A DNA stretch of 64,000 nt from CAIYRG01 sp963747255. GTDB lineage: Bacteria > Pseudomonadota > Alphaproteobacteria > Micropepsales > Micropepsaceae. The stretch's first letter is position 1. Every line of letters begins with the position of its first letter. Location: the NCBI GenBank assembly GCA_963747255.1, contig CAVVEG010000018.1, positions 124,001 through 188,000 on the forward strand, in the 5' to 3' direction. Of this stretch, positions 26,772 through 35,196 are shown piece after piece. Made by a program: the position numbers and the translations under genes. The notes beneath the pieces are model-generated. The model was not told the DNA's origin, did not search any database, and saw only the letters and a program-made list of their open reading frames with translations.

Positions 26772-27521
26772 TCAGATCCTTGTCGGGTATTTGCCAGCCG
26801 GTGCCGGCAGAGATGAAGAGCCGTCCGCTTCCTCGATCCGTCTCTGATAGGCCATCGCAGGCTTGTAGAACATATGCGCGAATTTGGACCATGGGACGGA
26901 CGCGAAGAGCAGAGTCGTAAAAAACACGTAACCGCTGAACAAGATCATTGCCGCCATTCCGTAATGTTCCGCCTGGGCGATTTCCCACGTCAGCGCGAGT
27001 GTCACGCTGGCCAGCATGGAAACAATGAACAGGTCGGCTCGCACAAGTTGAAAGGGCGAACGCCCGTCCCGAGCCACATCGACCCTGAGTAAAAAGAAGA
27101 ACCAGTAACCCCCGATAAGCAGCATCGTAGCGCCAAGATTCCACAGAACCGGCAAAACAGACGGCGTGGTTTGGCCGAGATAGGCAAATACCATGAGCAT
27201 GGTTGTGACCAGATAAATGAGGAAGCCGTAGAACATCAGCAGGTGCGAGATACGTCTTTTCGGATTGCAGAATTCGCCTGCAGCAGCAACGTCGATCATG
27301 GCTGTACTGACCGCCAGTCGGGCCTTCTGGCCGCCATTGAGCGGGTGCGTTGCGCGAATTTTCGTCAGCTTCCGGTATTGCGCGAAGTACTTCCCGCTGC
27401 CCTTGTGAACGACGTCAAAAATCGTTCCGACGGCAACAGCAAATATCATCAGCAAGACGTACGCTTTCAGCAGAGCGGCAGGCAAAAAAACCGCAAGGTC
27501 GGAGAAGGGATTGGCTGGCAT
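26772..27521 (-). CDS. aprM: Adenylylsulfate reductase membrane anchor
   Basis: A 249-residue integral membrane protein with about five or six helices. It is the partner that links AprBA to the quinone pool in many sulfur oxidisers. Conserved-looking histidines occur in THPLNGG, SHLLMFYGFLIY and near KFAHMFYKP. ATG 27521 is chosen because GAGGATTCA lies directly before it and the segment MPANPFSDLAVFLPAALLKAY starts the first helix. It is the first gene of the aprMBA-sat operon, so its promoter should lie in the 309-base gap upstream. Confidence 0.93.
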   Translation of the reverse strand: MPANPFSDLAVFLPAALLKAYVLLMIFAVAVGTIFDVVHKGSGKYFAQYRKLTKIRATHPLNGGQKARLAVSTAMIDVAAAGEFCNPKRRISHLLMFYGFLIYLVTTMLMVFAYLGQTTPSVLPVLWNLGATMLLIGGYWFFFLLRVDVARDGRSPFQLVRADLFIVSMLASVTLALTWEIAQAEHYGMAAMILFSGYVFFTTLLFASVPWSKFAHMFYKPAMAYQRRIEEADGSSSLPAPAGKYPTRI

Positions 27522-27830
27522 TGAATCCTCAATCCTTACGAGTTTGTTGACGCCGTTTACGTCCTGGGCAGCTATCTGCCCTCCCGTGGAATGCACCGGC
27601 GCAGGTTAGAAAAGAAAGCCCCCAACATTTTGAATTTAAACGACCTGTCGCGCGCCAACGATGACTGTAACGCCCGGACGGCCTCTTCGAAAGCCCCCGG
27701 GATCGCACTCACGCAATGAACGGTTATACCGAATGGCTGGTTGTGATTGCACCGGTTTAGGGACAGATCGCCATATTGGCTGCACCTGCACCAGCGCTCC
27801 TCAGTGCTGTACTACGTGCGCGACTGGAGA
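27522..27830. promoter_or_regulatory. Upstream region of the aprMBA-sat operon
   Basis: A gap between the methyltransferase 3' end and aprM, both on the minus strand. It should contain the operon promoter. I saw no convincing promoter boxes or palindrome. Short frames here are not supported. Confidence 0.35.
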
Positions 27831-28469
27831 CTATTTGCGCCAGACACTGGCGAGCCATGGTTGCTGTTCGCGCGGCAGGCCTGCGGGGCGGTAATAGTGG
27901 GCGAGTTCGGAAAATCCCGGGTCCCTCATATAGCGACGCCAGGTTTCGAGATCGTGGTAGACGGCGTACCGCCCGTGATACCAGCCCTCCTCATTATGGC
28001 CGTGCGGGTTCGAGCTGAATAGAACGCCGCGCGGTTTGAGGGTCGCGCGCAGAGCCAACAACACGCGGGGTAATTCCTGGCTGGGGACATGGAAAAGGGA
28101 GGCGTTGGCGAAGATGCCGTCAAAGCGGTTGTCCGGGAGATCGAGTGCGAGGAAATCCTGCTGCCACACTTTATAGCCGTCTGCGCGGACCATCGCCGCG
28201 AAACGCGAGGAGCCGTCCAGTCCGACGGGAGCGTGACCGAGTTCGACAAACGTCTTCAGATCGCGCCCTGGCCCGCAGCCAAAGTCGAGGATTGCGGCGG
28301 GCTTGTTACCCTCGACATGTTGGAGCAGCGCTCCGATGTTCTGGCTGACGTCGTGTCCGAAAGTGCCTTCGCGAAATTTCTCAGCCCGATCGTTGTAGTG
28401 CTGAAGCGTGAGGACGGAAACGCTCGCCAACTCAGTGGCACTTAGTTTTGTCGCCTGCCGCGTCACCAT
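27831..28469 (-). CDS. Class I SAM-dependent methyltransferase
   Basis: A 212-residue cytoplasmic enzyme with the SAM-binding motif I ILDFGCGPGRDLK, an acidic strand-2 end (VGLDGSS), and motif IV region FDGIFANASLFHVP. CAGGAG lies directly before the ATG. The C-terminal part (WYHGRYAVYHDLETWRRY) resembles small-molecule methyltransferases of the TehB/UbiE-like type; the substrate cannot be told. It is transcribed toward aprM but separated by 309 bases. Confidence 0.88.
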   Translation of the reverse strand: MVTRQATKLSATELASVSVLTLQHYNDRAEKFREGTFGHDVSQNIGALLQHVEGNKPAAILDFGCGPGRDLKTFVELGHAPVGLDGSSRFAAMVRADGYKVWQQDFLALDLPDNRFDGIFANASLFHVPSQELPRVLLALRATLKPRGVLFSSNPHGHNEEGWYHGRYAVYHDLETWRRYMRDPGFSELAHYYRPAGLPREQQPWLASVWRK

Positions 28470-28662
28470 CGCTCCTGGTCCATGCTGTGCCGGTTCGCCC
28501 GGAATACCGACATTACGGCGCGGCAGTGTTGCAGCGGTACATTTTTCTTCAACTGCGGTAGTGGAAGTGCAGGCCGGCAGGCGGGATTCGCTGTGCGTTA
28601 TGCGGACTTGCCTCGCTCATTGCCGAAGTATGATCTGTTGGAATTCGCTGCAGGAGAATCGC

Positions 28663-29220
28663 ATGAAACTGTTACCTACCATCATCACCGCAGGCCTCAT
28701 TATTGTTTCTGGAACCGCTTTCGCCCAGTTGGATCGCTTTGTCGTCAGAGGCCCTGCGGCGGAGAAGATCGAAGAGAAGAACGAAATCTCGCTCGACACG
28801 GCAAAGAAAATTGCTGCGCGTTGCGAGGATCAGGCTCGAGCACGCGGCGCATCCGCCTCCATTGCCATTCTCGATCAGTTTGGAGAGCAGGTCTATTTCG
28901 AGCGGATGGACGGAATTCGCGGACACCGGCAGCTGGACGCTGCAATCATGAAAGCGCATGCAGTCGTTGTCACGCACGAGCCGAGCCATGTTGAGGTGAA
29001 CCGGGTTCGGCAGGGAGAACAAAGCGAATTCCATGAAGGCTATTACCACGACATCTTTGTTGCATCGGGTGGCCTGCCGATCGTGGTCGATCACCAGTTT
29101 ATTGGAGCGATTGGAGTCGGTGGCTCCGGTTTTGATGAACTATGTGCGCATGATGCGCTTCAGGCAGTAATCGGCCCGCAACCCCCACTGACCCCGGACG
29201 TACCGCGCCGAGCCGGCTGA
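28663..29220 (+). CDS. Secreted HbpS/GlcG-like (DUF336) protein
   Basis: A 185-residue protein with a Sec signal peptide (MKLLPTIITAGLIIVSGTAFAQ, cleavage after AFA). The mature part is a GlcG/HbpS fold: SLDTAKKIAARCEDQARARG, ASIAILDQFGEQVYFERMDG, then GGLPIVVDHQFIGAIGVGG. AGGAG lies about seven bases before the ATG. Secreted relatives such as HbpS bind heme, but no specific heme ligand is evident here. It is the exported counterpart of the gene at 20110-20541. A strong hairpin overlaps its stop codon. Confidence 0.88.
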   Translation: MKLLPTIITAGLIIVSGTAFAQLDRFVVRGPAAEKIEEKNEISLDTAKKIAARCEDQARARGASASIAILDQFGEQVYFERMDGIRGHRQLDAAIMKAHAVVVTHEPSHVEVNRVRQGEQSEFHEGYYHDIFVASGGLPIVVDHQFIGAIGVGGSGFDELCAHDALQAVIGPQPPLTPDVPRRAG

Positions 29221-29234
29221 CGACCGTCAGCCGG
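29213..29234 (+). terminator. Hairpin terminator after the secreted HbpS-like gene
   Basis: CCGGCTGA, loop CGACCG, TCAGCCGG: eight G/C-rich pairs starting inside the last codons and followed by GATTTTCTG, a short T-run. Likely rho-independent. Confidence 0.6.
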
Positions 29235-29655
29235 GATTTTCTGAACATCCCATGTCCGGTTGTGGCGAAATCTCAGCCGTTCTCGCGTTCATTCCAAACG
29301 GCAGGAATGGTCCGCATTCCGGCATTGAATTGGCGCCGGCGTTCGTTCAGCAGTGAAAATTCGCTCTTGTGAAAAGGTGACCTCTTCTGCGGTGTTCTTG
29401 AGTTCGCAAGCCGGGCCCGGCAAAAAAGTCAGCCGAAAATCGTTGGTATTCATGCAATATCGACGTGCTTTCATCCCCGTGGTCAGGATGGATGAGTCCA
29501 TCGGCGATTCGCAAATCTGGAGGCATGGCAGGCCTCAGGTCAGAGTATCGGTGATCAATTCGAGCCTGGAATGATCGGACAAGAACAATCAGGGATGGTA
29601 TCCGGACCGCCGTCCTGATTCCGGGCAGGAACGCCATGTGGCTGTGGAGGAACAA
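29235..29655. other. Intergenic stretch upstream of the kelch protein
   Basis: No recognisable gene. Short overlapping frames occur on both strands. A small hairpin (GGAATG, 5-base loop, CATTCC) lies near 29300. The promoter of the kelch and glycosyltransferase genes is expected here. Confidence 0.35.
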
Positions 29656-30711
29656 ATGTTTGGAAGATTCCATCATCGGCTTAGCCCGGCTAATTCATAC
29701 TCAGCTGCGATCGTCTGCATGTTTGCGGCATCGGGTTTGAACAGCACTGTTCTGGCGCAGGACCGGGGTAGCTGGTCGGCAGCATCTACCATGCCTGCGG
29801 GTACCGGCGATTCCGGCGTCGCGGCTCTCGACGGAAAGGTTTACGTCGTAGGCGGTTCGAGTTTTTTTCCGCACATTCTCCCGTCGTCTTCCGACATGGG
29901 TTCAGGCACGTGGGGATCGTCGGTCAATTACGAATATGATCCCCAGACGGATAAATGGCGTCGACGTGCCCCGATGCCGATCGGATTAAGCCATGTCGGT
30001 GTCGTTGGCTTTAACCACAGGCTTTATGTCTTTGGCGGCTTTACCAGCCTCATTCATGCGAACGCTCAAAACGCTGCCCTCGTTTACGATCCGGCGGCAG
30101 ATAGCTGGCAATGGCTTCCGCCTCTCAGTTCGCGCCGCGGTTCCGTCAGCGCCATCGAGGTCGAGGGAAGGATTCACGTGTTTGGCGGACGGTCTCACGA
30201 CCCGGCGCCGCTTAACGTCCATGATGTCTACGACCCGGCGACCGATCGATGGACCGAAAAAGCGCCGATGCCGATTGCACGCGATCACATGGGTATCGCT
30301 GTCATCGATGGAAAAATCCACATCATCGGAGGACGCACGGGAGGCCAAACCGACAACGTCGGCCAGCACGATGTTTACGATCCGGCGACAGACAAATGGT
30401 CGAAGGCCGCGCCAATCCCGACGCCTCGAAGCGGAGGAGCGGCCGTTTATTACAATGGCCTGCTGATCTATGCCGGTGGTGAGTGCAAGAAGGTCGATCC
30501 CAACGCGGCGTTCGGCGGCGGGGAGGATTTTGATGAGGTCGAAGGTTACGACCCCAAAACGAATGTGTGGAAATCCCTGACGAAATTGCCGGGCGCTCGA
30601 CAGGCTTTTGGCGCCGCGACGGTCGGTTCTGCCGCCTATTTTCCAGGTGGCACAATGCGCTGTGGAGGTCTCGCACTGACGGATCAGATGCTCGTACTCC
30701 GATTAAGGTAA
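29656..30711 (+). CDS. Secreted kelch-repeat beta-propeller protein
   Basis: A 351-residue protein with an N-terminal hydrophobic export segment (YSAAIVCMFAASGLNSTVLAQ) and six kelch blades. Blade cores end in double glycine: VYVVGG, LYVFGG, IHVFGG, IHIIGG, LIYAGG and AYFPGG. The YDP-x-TDKW and W-x-x-x-P-M strand patterns recur. Six blades would close a propeller used for carbohydrate or protein binding, or as a galactose-oxidase-like scaffold; no catalytic residues stand out. GAGGAACAA precedes the ATG. It heads the surface-glycan cluster. Confidence 0.85.
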   Translation: MFGRFHHRLSPANSYSAAIVCMFAASGLNSTVLAQDRGSWSAASTMPAGTGDSGVAALDGKVYVVGGSSFFPHILPSSSDMGSGTWGSSVNYEYDPQTDKWRRRAPMPIGLSHVGVVGFNHRLYVFGGFTSLIHANAQNAALVYDPAADSWQWLPPLSSRRGSVSAIEVEGRIHVFGGRSHDPAPLNVHDVYDPATDRWTEKAPMPIARDHMGIAVIDGKIHIIGGRTGGQTDNVGQHDVYDPATDKWSKAAPIPTPRSGGAAVYYNGLLIYAGGECKKVDPNAAFGGGEDFDEVEGYDPKTNVWKSLTKLPGARQAFGAATVGSAAYFPGGTMRCGGLALTDQMLVLRLR

Positions 30712-30728
30712 AATTGTTGGTCAGAACA

Positions 30729-31967
30729 ATGCGGAGGGGTCTTCTTTTTATTTCGCCGATCATGCCCGACGATCAGGGTAATGGGCTGGCCATGAGAGCC
30801 GGTGTCGCCCTTCAAGCGCTGTCGAGAAGCTTCGATGTTCATCTCGGCCTGGTGCCTGTGGCGGGCGGTTCCGACAGTCCCTCGCCACTGACGCGGCGAC
30901 ACGCCGCATCGATCCAATCGCTGCCGCTCGCCGAATATCTCGATCCCTATTACGCGCTGATAGAACGGATCGTGGATCCGGAGGCACGGCGGCGCGCTCG
31001 CCTCACCTATCCGAAACCATATCTGAGCCGGTTCTGCACGGGCCAAAGCGCGGCGGTTGTTGCCGAGTGGTGCACAGGCAAGGACATTGCTGCCATTCAC
31101 CTCATGCGCCTTTATCTTGCGCCCCTGGCGAGAAGAACGGCCGTGGACTTCCGTGTCCTTGATCTGGATGAGGACGACGTAACGACGCATCGACGGATCG
31201 CCGAACTCCATCGCCGCGCCAGGGCCGGCGCGCTCGCCGAGGACAATGATGCGGAGGCCGCTAAATATGAAACGCTCCTGGCGCAGAGCCTTGCGGGTTT
31301 CGATCGGGTGCTCGTCAGCTCGCCGGTCGAGGCGGAACGCGTGCGGCGGCGCGCACCGGTAGCAACGATTTCGCTCGTGCCGAATGCGGCGCCGGTGACG
31401 CAGCAGCTCGAGCGCACGGAGTTGACGTGGAACCGGCCGCTGCAGCTTATTTTCGTCGGCAATCTCGGCTATGCGCCGAATGAAGACTCAGCGAGCTTTC
31501 TCTGCCGTGAAATCCTGCCCCGGTTGCGTGCGGCGCTGTCACGTCCCGTAAAGGCCTGCATCGTGGGCCCGGGCGCCCCGGCCTCGCTGGTGGCTATTGC
31601 CGCCGCCTCGGATGTCGATCTTCCCGGCCCGGCCGGCGATCTGCGAGCGTTTTATGCCGCCGCTGATATTGCGGTGGCGCCGATTCGTGCGGGCGGCGGC
31701 ACGCGCATCAAGATCCTTGAGGCATTTGCCTACGGAATACCGGTCGTTGCTACGTCAGTTGGCATTGAGGGCATCGCTGCGCGAGACGCCGAGCATGCCC
31801 TGCTCGCCGACAGCGCCGACGCATTCGCCCGCGCCTGCCTGCTTCTTGCGTCTGATCCAGCGCGGTCACGCGATATTGCGGCCCGCGCGCTGCAGCTCGT
31901 CCGCGCATCCTATGATGTGGACGTCGTCGGGGCAGGGCTTCTTGCGATTTATCAGGCTTGCCGGTAG
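30729..31967 (+). CDS. Glycosyltransferase, GT4-like
   Basis: A 412-residue GT-B enzyme. The N-terminal domain begins RRGLLFISPIMPDDQGNGLAMRAG; the C-terminal nucleotide-sugar domain shows LIFVGNLGYAPNEDSASFL and the E-x7-E type segment APIRAGGGTRIKILEAFAYGIPVVATSVG. It resembles sugar transferases encoded with exopolysaccharide and peptide-modification clusters. It starts 17 bases after the kelch gene and runs up to the PqqD-like gene, so these three are probably co-transcribed. Confidence 0.9.
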   Translation: MRRGLLFISPIMPDDQGNGLAMRAGVALQALSRSFDVHLGLVPVAGGSDSPSPLTRRHAASIQSLPLAEYLDPYYALIERIVDPEARRRARLTYPKPYLSRFCTGQSAAVVAEWCTGKDIAAIHLMRLYLAPLARRTAVDFRVLDLDEDDVTTHRRIAELHRRARAGALAEDNDAEAAKYETLLAQSLAGFDRVLVSSPVEAERVRRRAPVATISLVPNAAPVTQQLERTELTWNRPLQLIFVGNLGYAPNEDSASFLCREILPRLRAALSRPVKACIVGPGAPASLVAIAAASDVDLPGPAGDLRAFYAAADIAVAPIRAGGGTRIKILEAFAYGIPVVATSVGIEGIAARDAEHALLADSADAFARACLLLASDPARSRDIAARALQLVRASYDVDVVGAGLLAIYQACR

Positions 31968-31999
31968 GCATCGCCGCAATCCGTTTGCAGAGGTGGTCT

Positions 32000-32284
32000 A
32001 TGCCGGACCTTTTGCGGCTCGATGAGCCGAGCTGGTTTCCCAAAGCCGTGGAGGGCCTCGAAACGCACGAGGTGGTGGATGGCTATATCATTTATCAATC
32101 CGATCGCGGTCGCGTGCATTATCTCAATCGGACGGCAGTGATTGTGCTCGCACTGTGCACGGGAAGAAATTGCGTTACGGAAATGCCGAACCTGTTGCGA
32201 CTGGCTTTTGGCCTCGCATCGCCTCCTGCGGCGGAGACTCGCGCGTGCCTGGAACGGCTGGTCATGGAAAGCCTTGTTTATTGA
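32000..32284 (+). CDS. PqqD-family (RRE-like) small protein
   Basis: A 94-residue protein with the PqqD winged-helix pattern: strand turn GYIIYQSDRGRVHYLNRTAVIVLALCTGR followed by two helices (VTEMPNLLRLAFGL, ETRACLERLVMESL). PqqD-like domains bind leader peptides of ribosomally made peptides or act as small chaperones in surface clusters. AGAGGTGG lies just before the ATG, which overlaps nothing but starts 32 bases after the glycosyltransferase stop. The gene is intact; an IS110 insertion follows within about 170 bases. Confidence 0.8.
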   Translation: MPDLLRLDEPSWFPKAVEGLETHEVVDGYIIYQSDRGRVHYLNRTAVIVLALCTGRNCVTEMPNLLRLAFGLASPPAAETRACLERLVMESLVY

Positions 32285-33873
32285 GATTGGCCGAACAGCC
32301 AACTTCTAAACGGACCATCGAGTCCTCATCGCAGTGGCGGCGGCGTGCTGGCAGGATTATCGCCGCTAACCAGATGGGGTGGATGGCTCCCGCTCCCGGC
32401 ATCAGAGTGCCAAAGTGTGGAAGCGATCAAGCAACCACGAGCGAAGGGAGCCACCCGCTATGGAAATTACCACCGTCGGCCTCGATCTGGCCAAGAACGT
32501 TTTTCAGGTCCACGCCATCAACGGTGCGGGAGAAGTTGTTGTGCGCAAGGCGATGCGCCGGGCGCAGGTGCTAAGATTTTTTGAAGCGGCTCGATCCGTG
32601 TCTGGTGGGCATCGAGGCATGCGGGACGAGCCACTATTGGGCGCGCGAGATCAGCAAGTTTGGTCACCAGGTGCGTCTGATGCCCCCGGCCTATGTGAAG
32701 CCATATGTCAAGCGCGGGAAGACCGACGCGAGCGACGCCGAGGCGATCTGCGAGGCGGTATCGCGTCCGACGATGCGGTACGTCGCGATCAAGTCGTGTG
32801 AGCAGCAGGCGGCGCTGACGGTCCATCGGACGCGTGACCTCTTGGTCAAGCAGCGCACCCAGTTGGTCAACATGATCCGTGGGCTGCTGGCGGAGTTTGG
32901 CATTGAGATACGGCGTGGGATCACGCACGCGCTGAGTCTCGCCGAGCGTATTGCGACGGACGGCATGCCCGGCATACCGGCGGTGGCGGCAAAGATGATG
33001 GCATGCCTGGCCGGGCAGATACTCGATCTGCAGGCGCGGCTGGGAGAGATCGAACGCGAACTCCTCGCCTGGCACCGATCGAGCGACATCGCCCGTCGGC
33101 TTGCGACGATCCCGGGGGTGGGCACCATCTGCGCCACGGCGTTCGCTGCTTCGGTGACCGACCCGCACCAGTTCCGCTCCGGACGACAGTTTGCCGCCTG
33201 GCTGGGCCTCACGCCGCTGCAGCATTCGAGCGGCGGTAAGGAACGGCTTGGGAGGATATCGAAGATGGGCGACAAATATCTCCGCCGGCTTCTCGTCGTC
33301 GGCATGACCTCGCTCGTTCGACGCGCGAAGTACAAGCCCGAGGCCGTCGACCGTTGGCTAGCCGCTCTGCTATCGCGAAAGCCGGCCCGAGTGGTCACCG
33401 TCGCGCTTGCCAATAAGGCGGCGCGGGTAATCTGGGCGATCATGGCTCACGGTGGGATTTACCGCGCGCCTCAACCCGCTGCCGCAGCGATCGTTTAGGC
33501 AGCATTCACCCGACAGGGAAAACCAGGAGAACCAAAACCAGCTTCAGAGGTTGCGAGGACGATGCGATGTGATGGCGAACCGGTCAGACCGGGGATGAGG
33601 ACAACCCGCCGAATGTCCAGGGCGTCACAGCCCGCAGAGCAGAATGGGACCTTGTCCGCGGATACCATCAGGGCCAGCGGTTTTGTACGACCGCATCAAA
33701 AGGCCGGACACAAGACTGCACCCGACCAAAACGCAAAAAACATCGAGTTAACCCTTGCAACGCGGAAGCCATCCACACAGGACATGATGTGCTCGCGACA
33801 GCTGGCTTGCCATTGGGAACCATCCCGGGTAGCCTTTCCGTCATCGGATTTACAGATCAGGGGAGGGCGGGCG
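32285..33873 (+). mobile_element. IS110-family (IS1111-like) insertion, ends not resolved
   Basis: The gap between the PqqD-like gene and the 58-residue peptide gene is filled by a frameshifted IS110-type transposase and flanks without other genes. IS110 elements lack obvious terminal repeats and make no clear target duplication, so I cannot fix the boundaries; the true element lies somewhere within this interval. Confidence 0.45.
32460..33498 (+). pseudogene. IS110-family transposase with a frameshift
   Basis: The N-terminal DEDD domain starts in one frame (TVGLDLAKNVFQVHA) and continues after a run of six T at 32577-32582 in the +1 frame (LDPCLVGIEACGTSHYW, KTDASDAEAICEAV). The C-terminal transposase_20 domain (IPGVGTICATAFAASV, FAAWLGLTPLQHSSGGKERLGRISK) is complete. 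Dropping one T restores a protein of about 345 residues, the normal size. GGGAG lies about ten bases before the ATG. The T-run could be a programmed slippage site, but IS1111-type transposases are normally made from one frame. Confidence 0.85.
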
Positions 33874-34050
33874 ATGCTCGCAAATGGTCAAGAGCAGGAA
33901 TTCATGAGCCGCGTCGATGAAGCGAAAAGGACATCAGTGCGTCACATGTTGGCTGAAACGGCGTTCGTGATGCCGGTCGTTGCCTCATTCGCGATGAGCG
34001 ACCTTAAGATCGACGAAACTCAAACACGGGTCTATTCCTCGAACGTGTGA
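33874..34050 (+). CDS. 58-residue peptide in a PqqD/glycosyltransferase cluster
   Basis: Supported by a strong ribosome site (GGGGAGGGCGGGCG before ATG) and by its stop touching the GTG start of the next glycosyltransferase. The first half is charged (MLANGQEQEFMSRVDEAKRT) and the second half has a hydrophobic core (LAETAFVMPVVASFAM) with a polar tail ending YSSNV. Small proteins with an aF-x-x-Pv-x-x-sF type core occur near PqqD-like genes. It is a candidate substrate of the PqqD-like protein, but no maturation enzyme for a peptide is encoded here. Cys is absent. Confidence 0.6.
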   Translation: MLANGQEQEFMSRVDEAKRTSVRHMLAETAFVMPVVASFAMSDLKIDETQTRVYSSNV

Positions 34051-35196
34051 GTGGCGGGCGAGCGTGGGGTGAGTGCCGCGCAATCCCTGATTTCGGCCAC
34101 ACTCATCGTCCGCGACGAGGAACATGTGCTGGGCGCCTGCTTGGCCTCGCTTCATGAGCTGGTTGACGAGATCATTGTCGTCGACACCGGATCAACCGAT
34201 CGCAGCGTAGAATTGGCAGTCGGGTACGGCGCCAAAGTCTTTCGGACTGACTGGTGCGATGATTTTTCTGCGGCTCGCAATTTTGCAATCGAGCAGGCGT
34301 CCTGTCCCTGGTTTCTGTACATAGATGCCGACGAGCGCGTGCGCGGCGGCGATCGAAGCTCCCTGCGATCAACGCTAAGCGCTCAGGATGCGGTTGCTGC
34401 CAGAGTGCGCTTTTATCCGAGGACAGGCTTCACCGCTTATCGCGAATATCGGCTCTATCGCCGCGATCCATCCCTGCGTTTTGAGGGAGTCGTGCATGAG
34501 ACGATGTTGCCCGGGATCAAACGGCTGGTTGCGGCGGAGGATGCAACGATCGTCGATTGTGATCTGACGATCGATCATGTCGGTTATGACGGTCCGCAAA
34601 CGCACAAAGCCGAACGGTATCTTCGGCTGCTGGTGAAGGCGATCGCGGCAGATCCAGGCCGCGTCTATCTTTGGTGGCATTTTGGCTGTGTTCATTGCGA
34701 GCTCGGGCAAGTCGAGCAGGCAGAGACATATTGGCGTCAGGGCCTCGTCCTGGCTCGCAGCAAGGGCCTGCACAATGGGGACGATTGCCTGTGCCACATC
34801 GAACTCATCAAACTGGAACTTGCGCGCGGAGGCGACGCGGCGGCGTTGATCGACGAGGCGCGTTGCTTCAGGCCGGACAATCATATTCTGCAATGGCTGG
34901 AGGCGAAATCTCTGCTTCGTCGCGGACGCTTCACTGATGCTGGTCAGGTGTTCGCCGGGCTTGCGGAAATCGATGCGGACTCGCTCGTCGCCGAGAATGC
35001 GTATGACAAACGAATATTCGGCCCCTCTGCCGCAGAGCAGGCAGCGAACTGCGCATTTCAGGCAGGCGACTACGGCGAAGCTGCGCGCTGGTATGGGGTG
35101 GCCGAACGCGGAACGACCGGGGCCACCGAGTTTCGCACGAAGAGGCTCCTCGCCGAGCTGCGCGGCCGAAACGCTCAAACAACTTTGCCAATCTAA
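34051..35196 (+). CDS. Family 2 glycosyltransferase with C-terminal TPR-like helices
   Basis: A 381-residue GT-A enzyme. The N-terminal domain shows SATLIVRDEEHVLGACLASL, VDEIIVVDTGSTDRS and the DXD-type segment LYIDADERV. After about residue 215, helical repeats (VYLWWHFGCVHCELGQVEQAETYW, ALIDEARCFRPDN, AADYGEAARWY-like) resemble tetratricopeptide repeats. This SunS/Wzx-neighbour type occurs in glycan and glycopeptide clusters. Its GTG start follows the peptide stop with no gap. Its TAA shares bases with the stop of the convergent TupA-like gene. Confidence 0.9.
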   Translation: MAGERGVSAAQSLISATLIVRDEEHVLGACLASLHELVDEIIVVDTGSTDRSVELAVGYGAKVFRTDWCDDFSAARNFAIEQASCPWFLYIDADERVRGGDRSSLRSTLSAQDAVAARVRFYPRTGFTAYREYRLYRRDPSLRFEGVVHETMLPGIKRLVAAEDATIVDCDLTIDHVGYDGPQTHKAERYLRLLVKAIAADPGRVYLWWHFGCVHCELGQVEQAETYWRQGLVLARSKGLHNGDDCLCHIELIKLELARGGDAAALIDEARCFRPDNHILQWLEAKSLLRRGRFTDAGQVFAGLAEIDADSLVAENAYDKRIFGPSAAEQAANCAFQAGDYGEAARWYGVAERGTTGATEFRTKRLLAELRGRNAQTTLPI

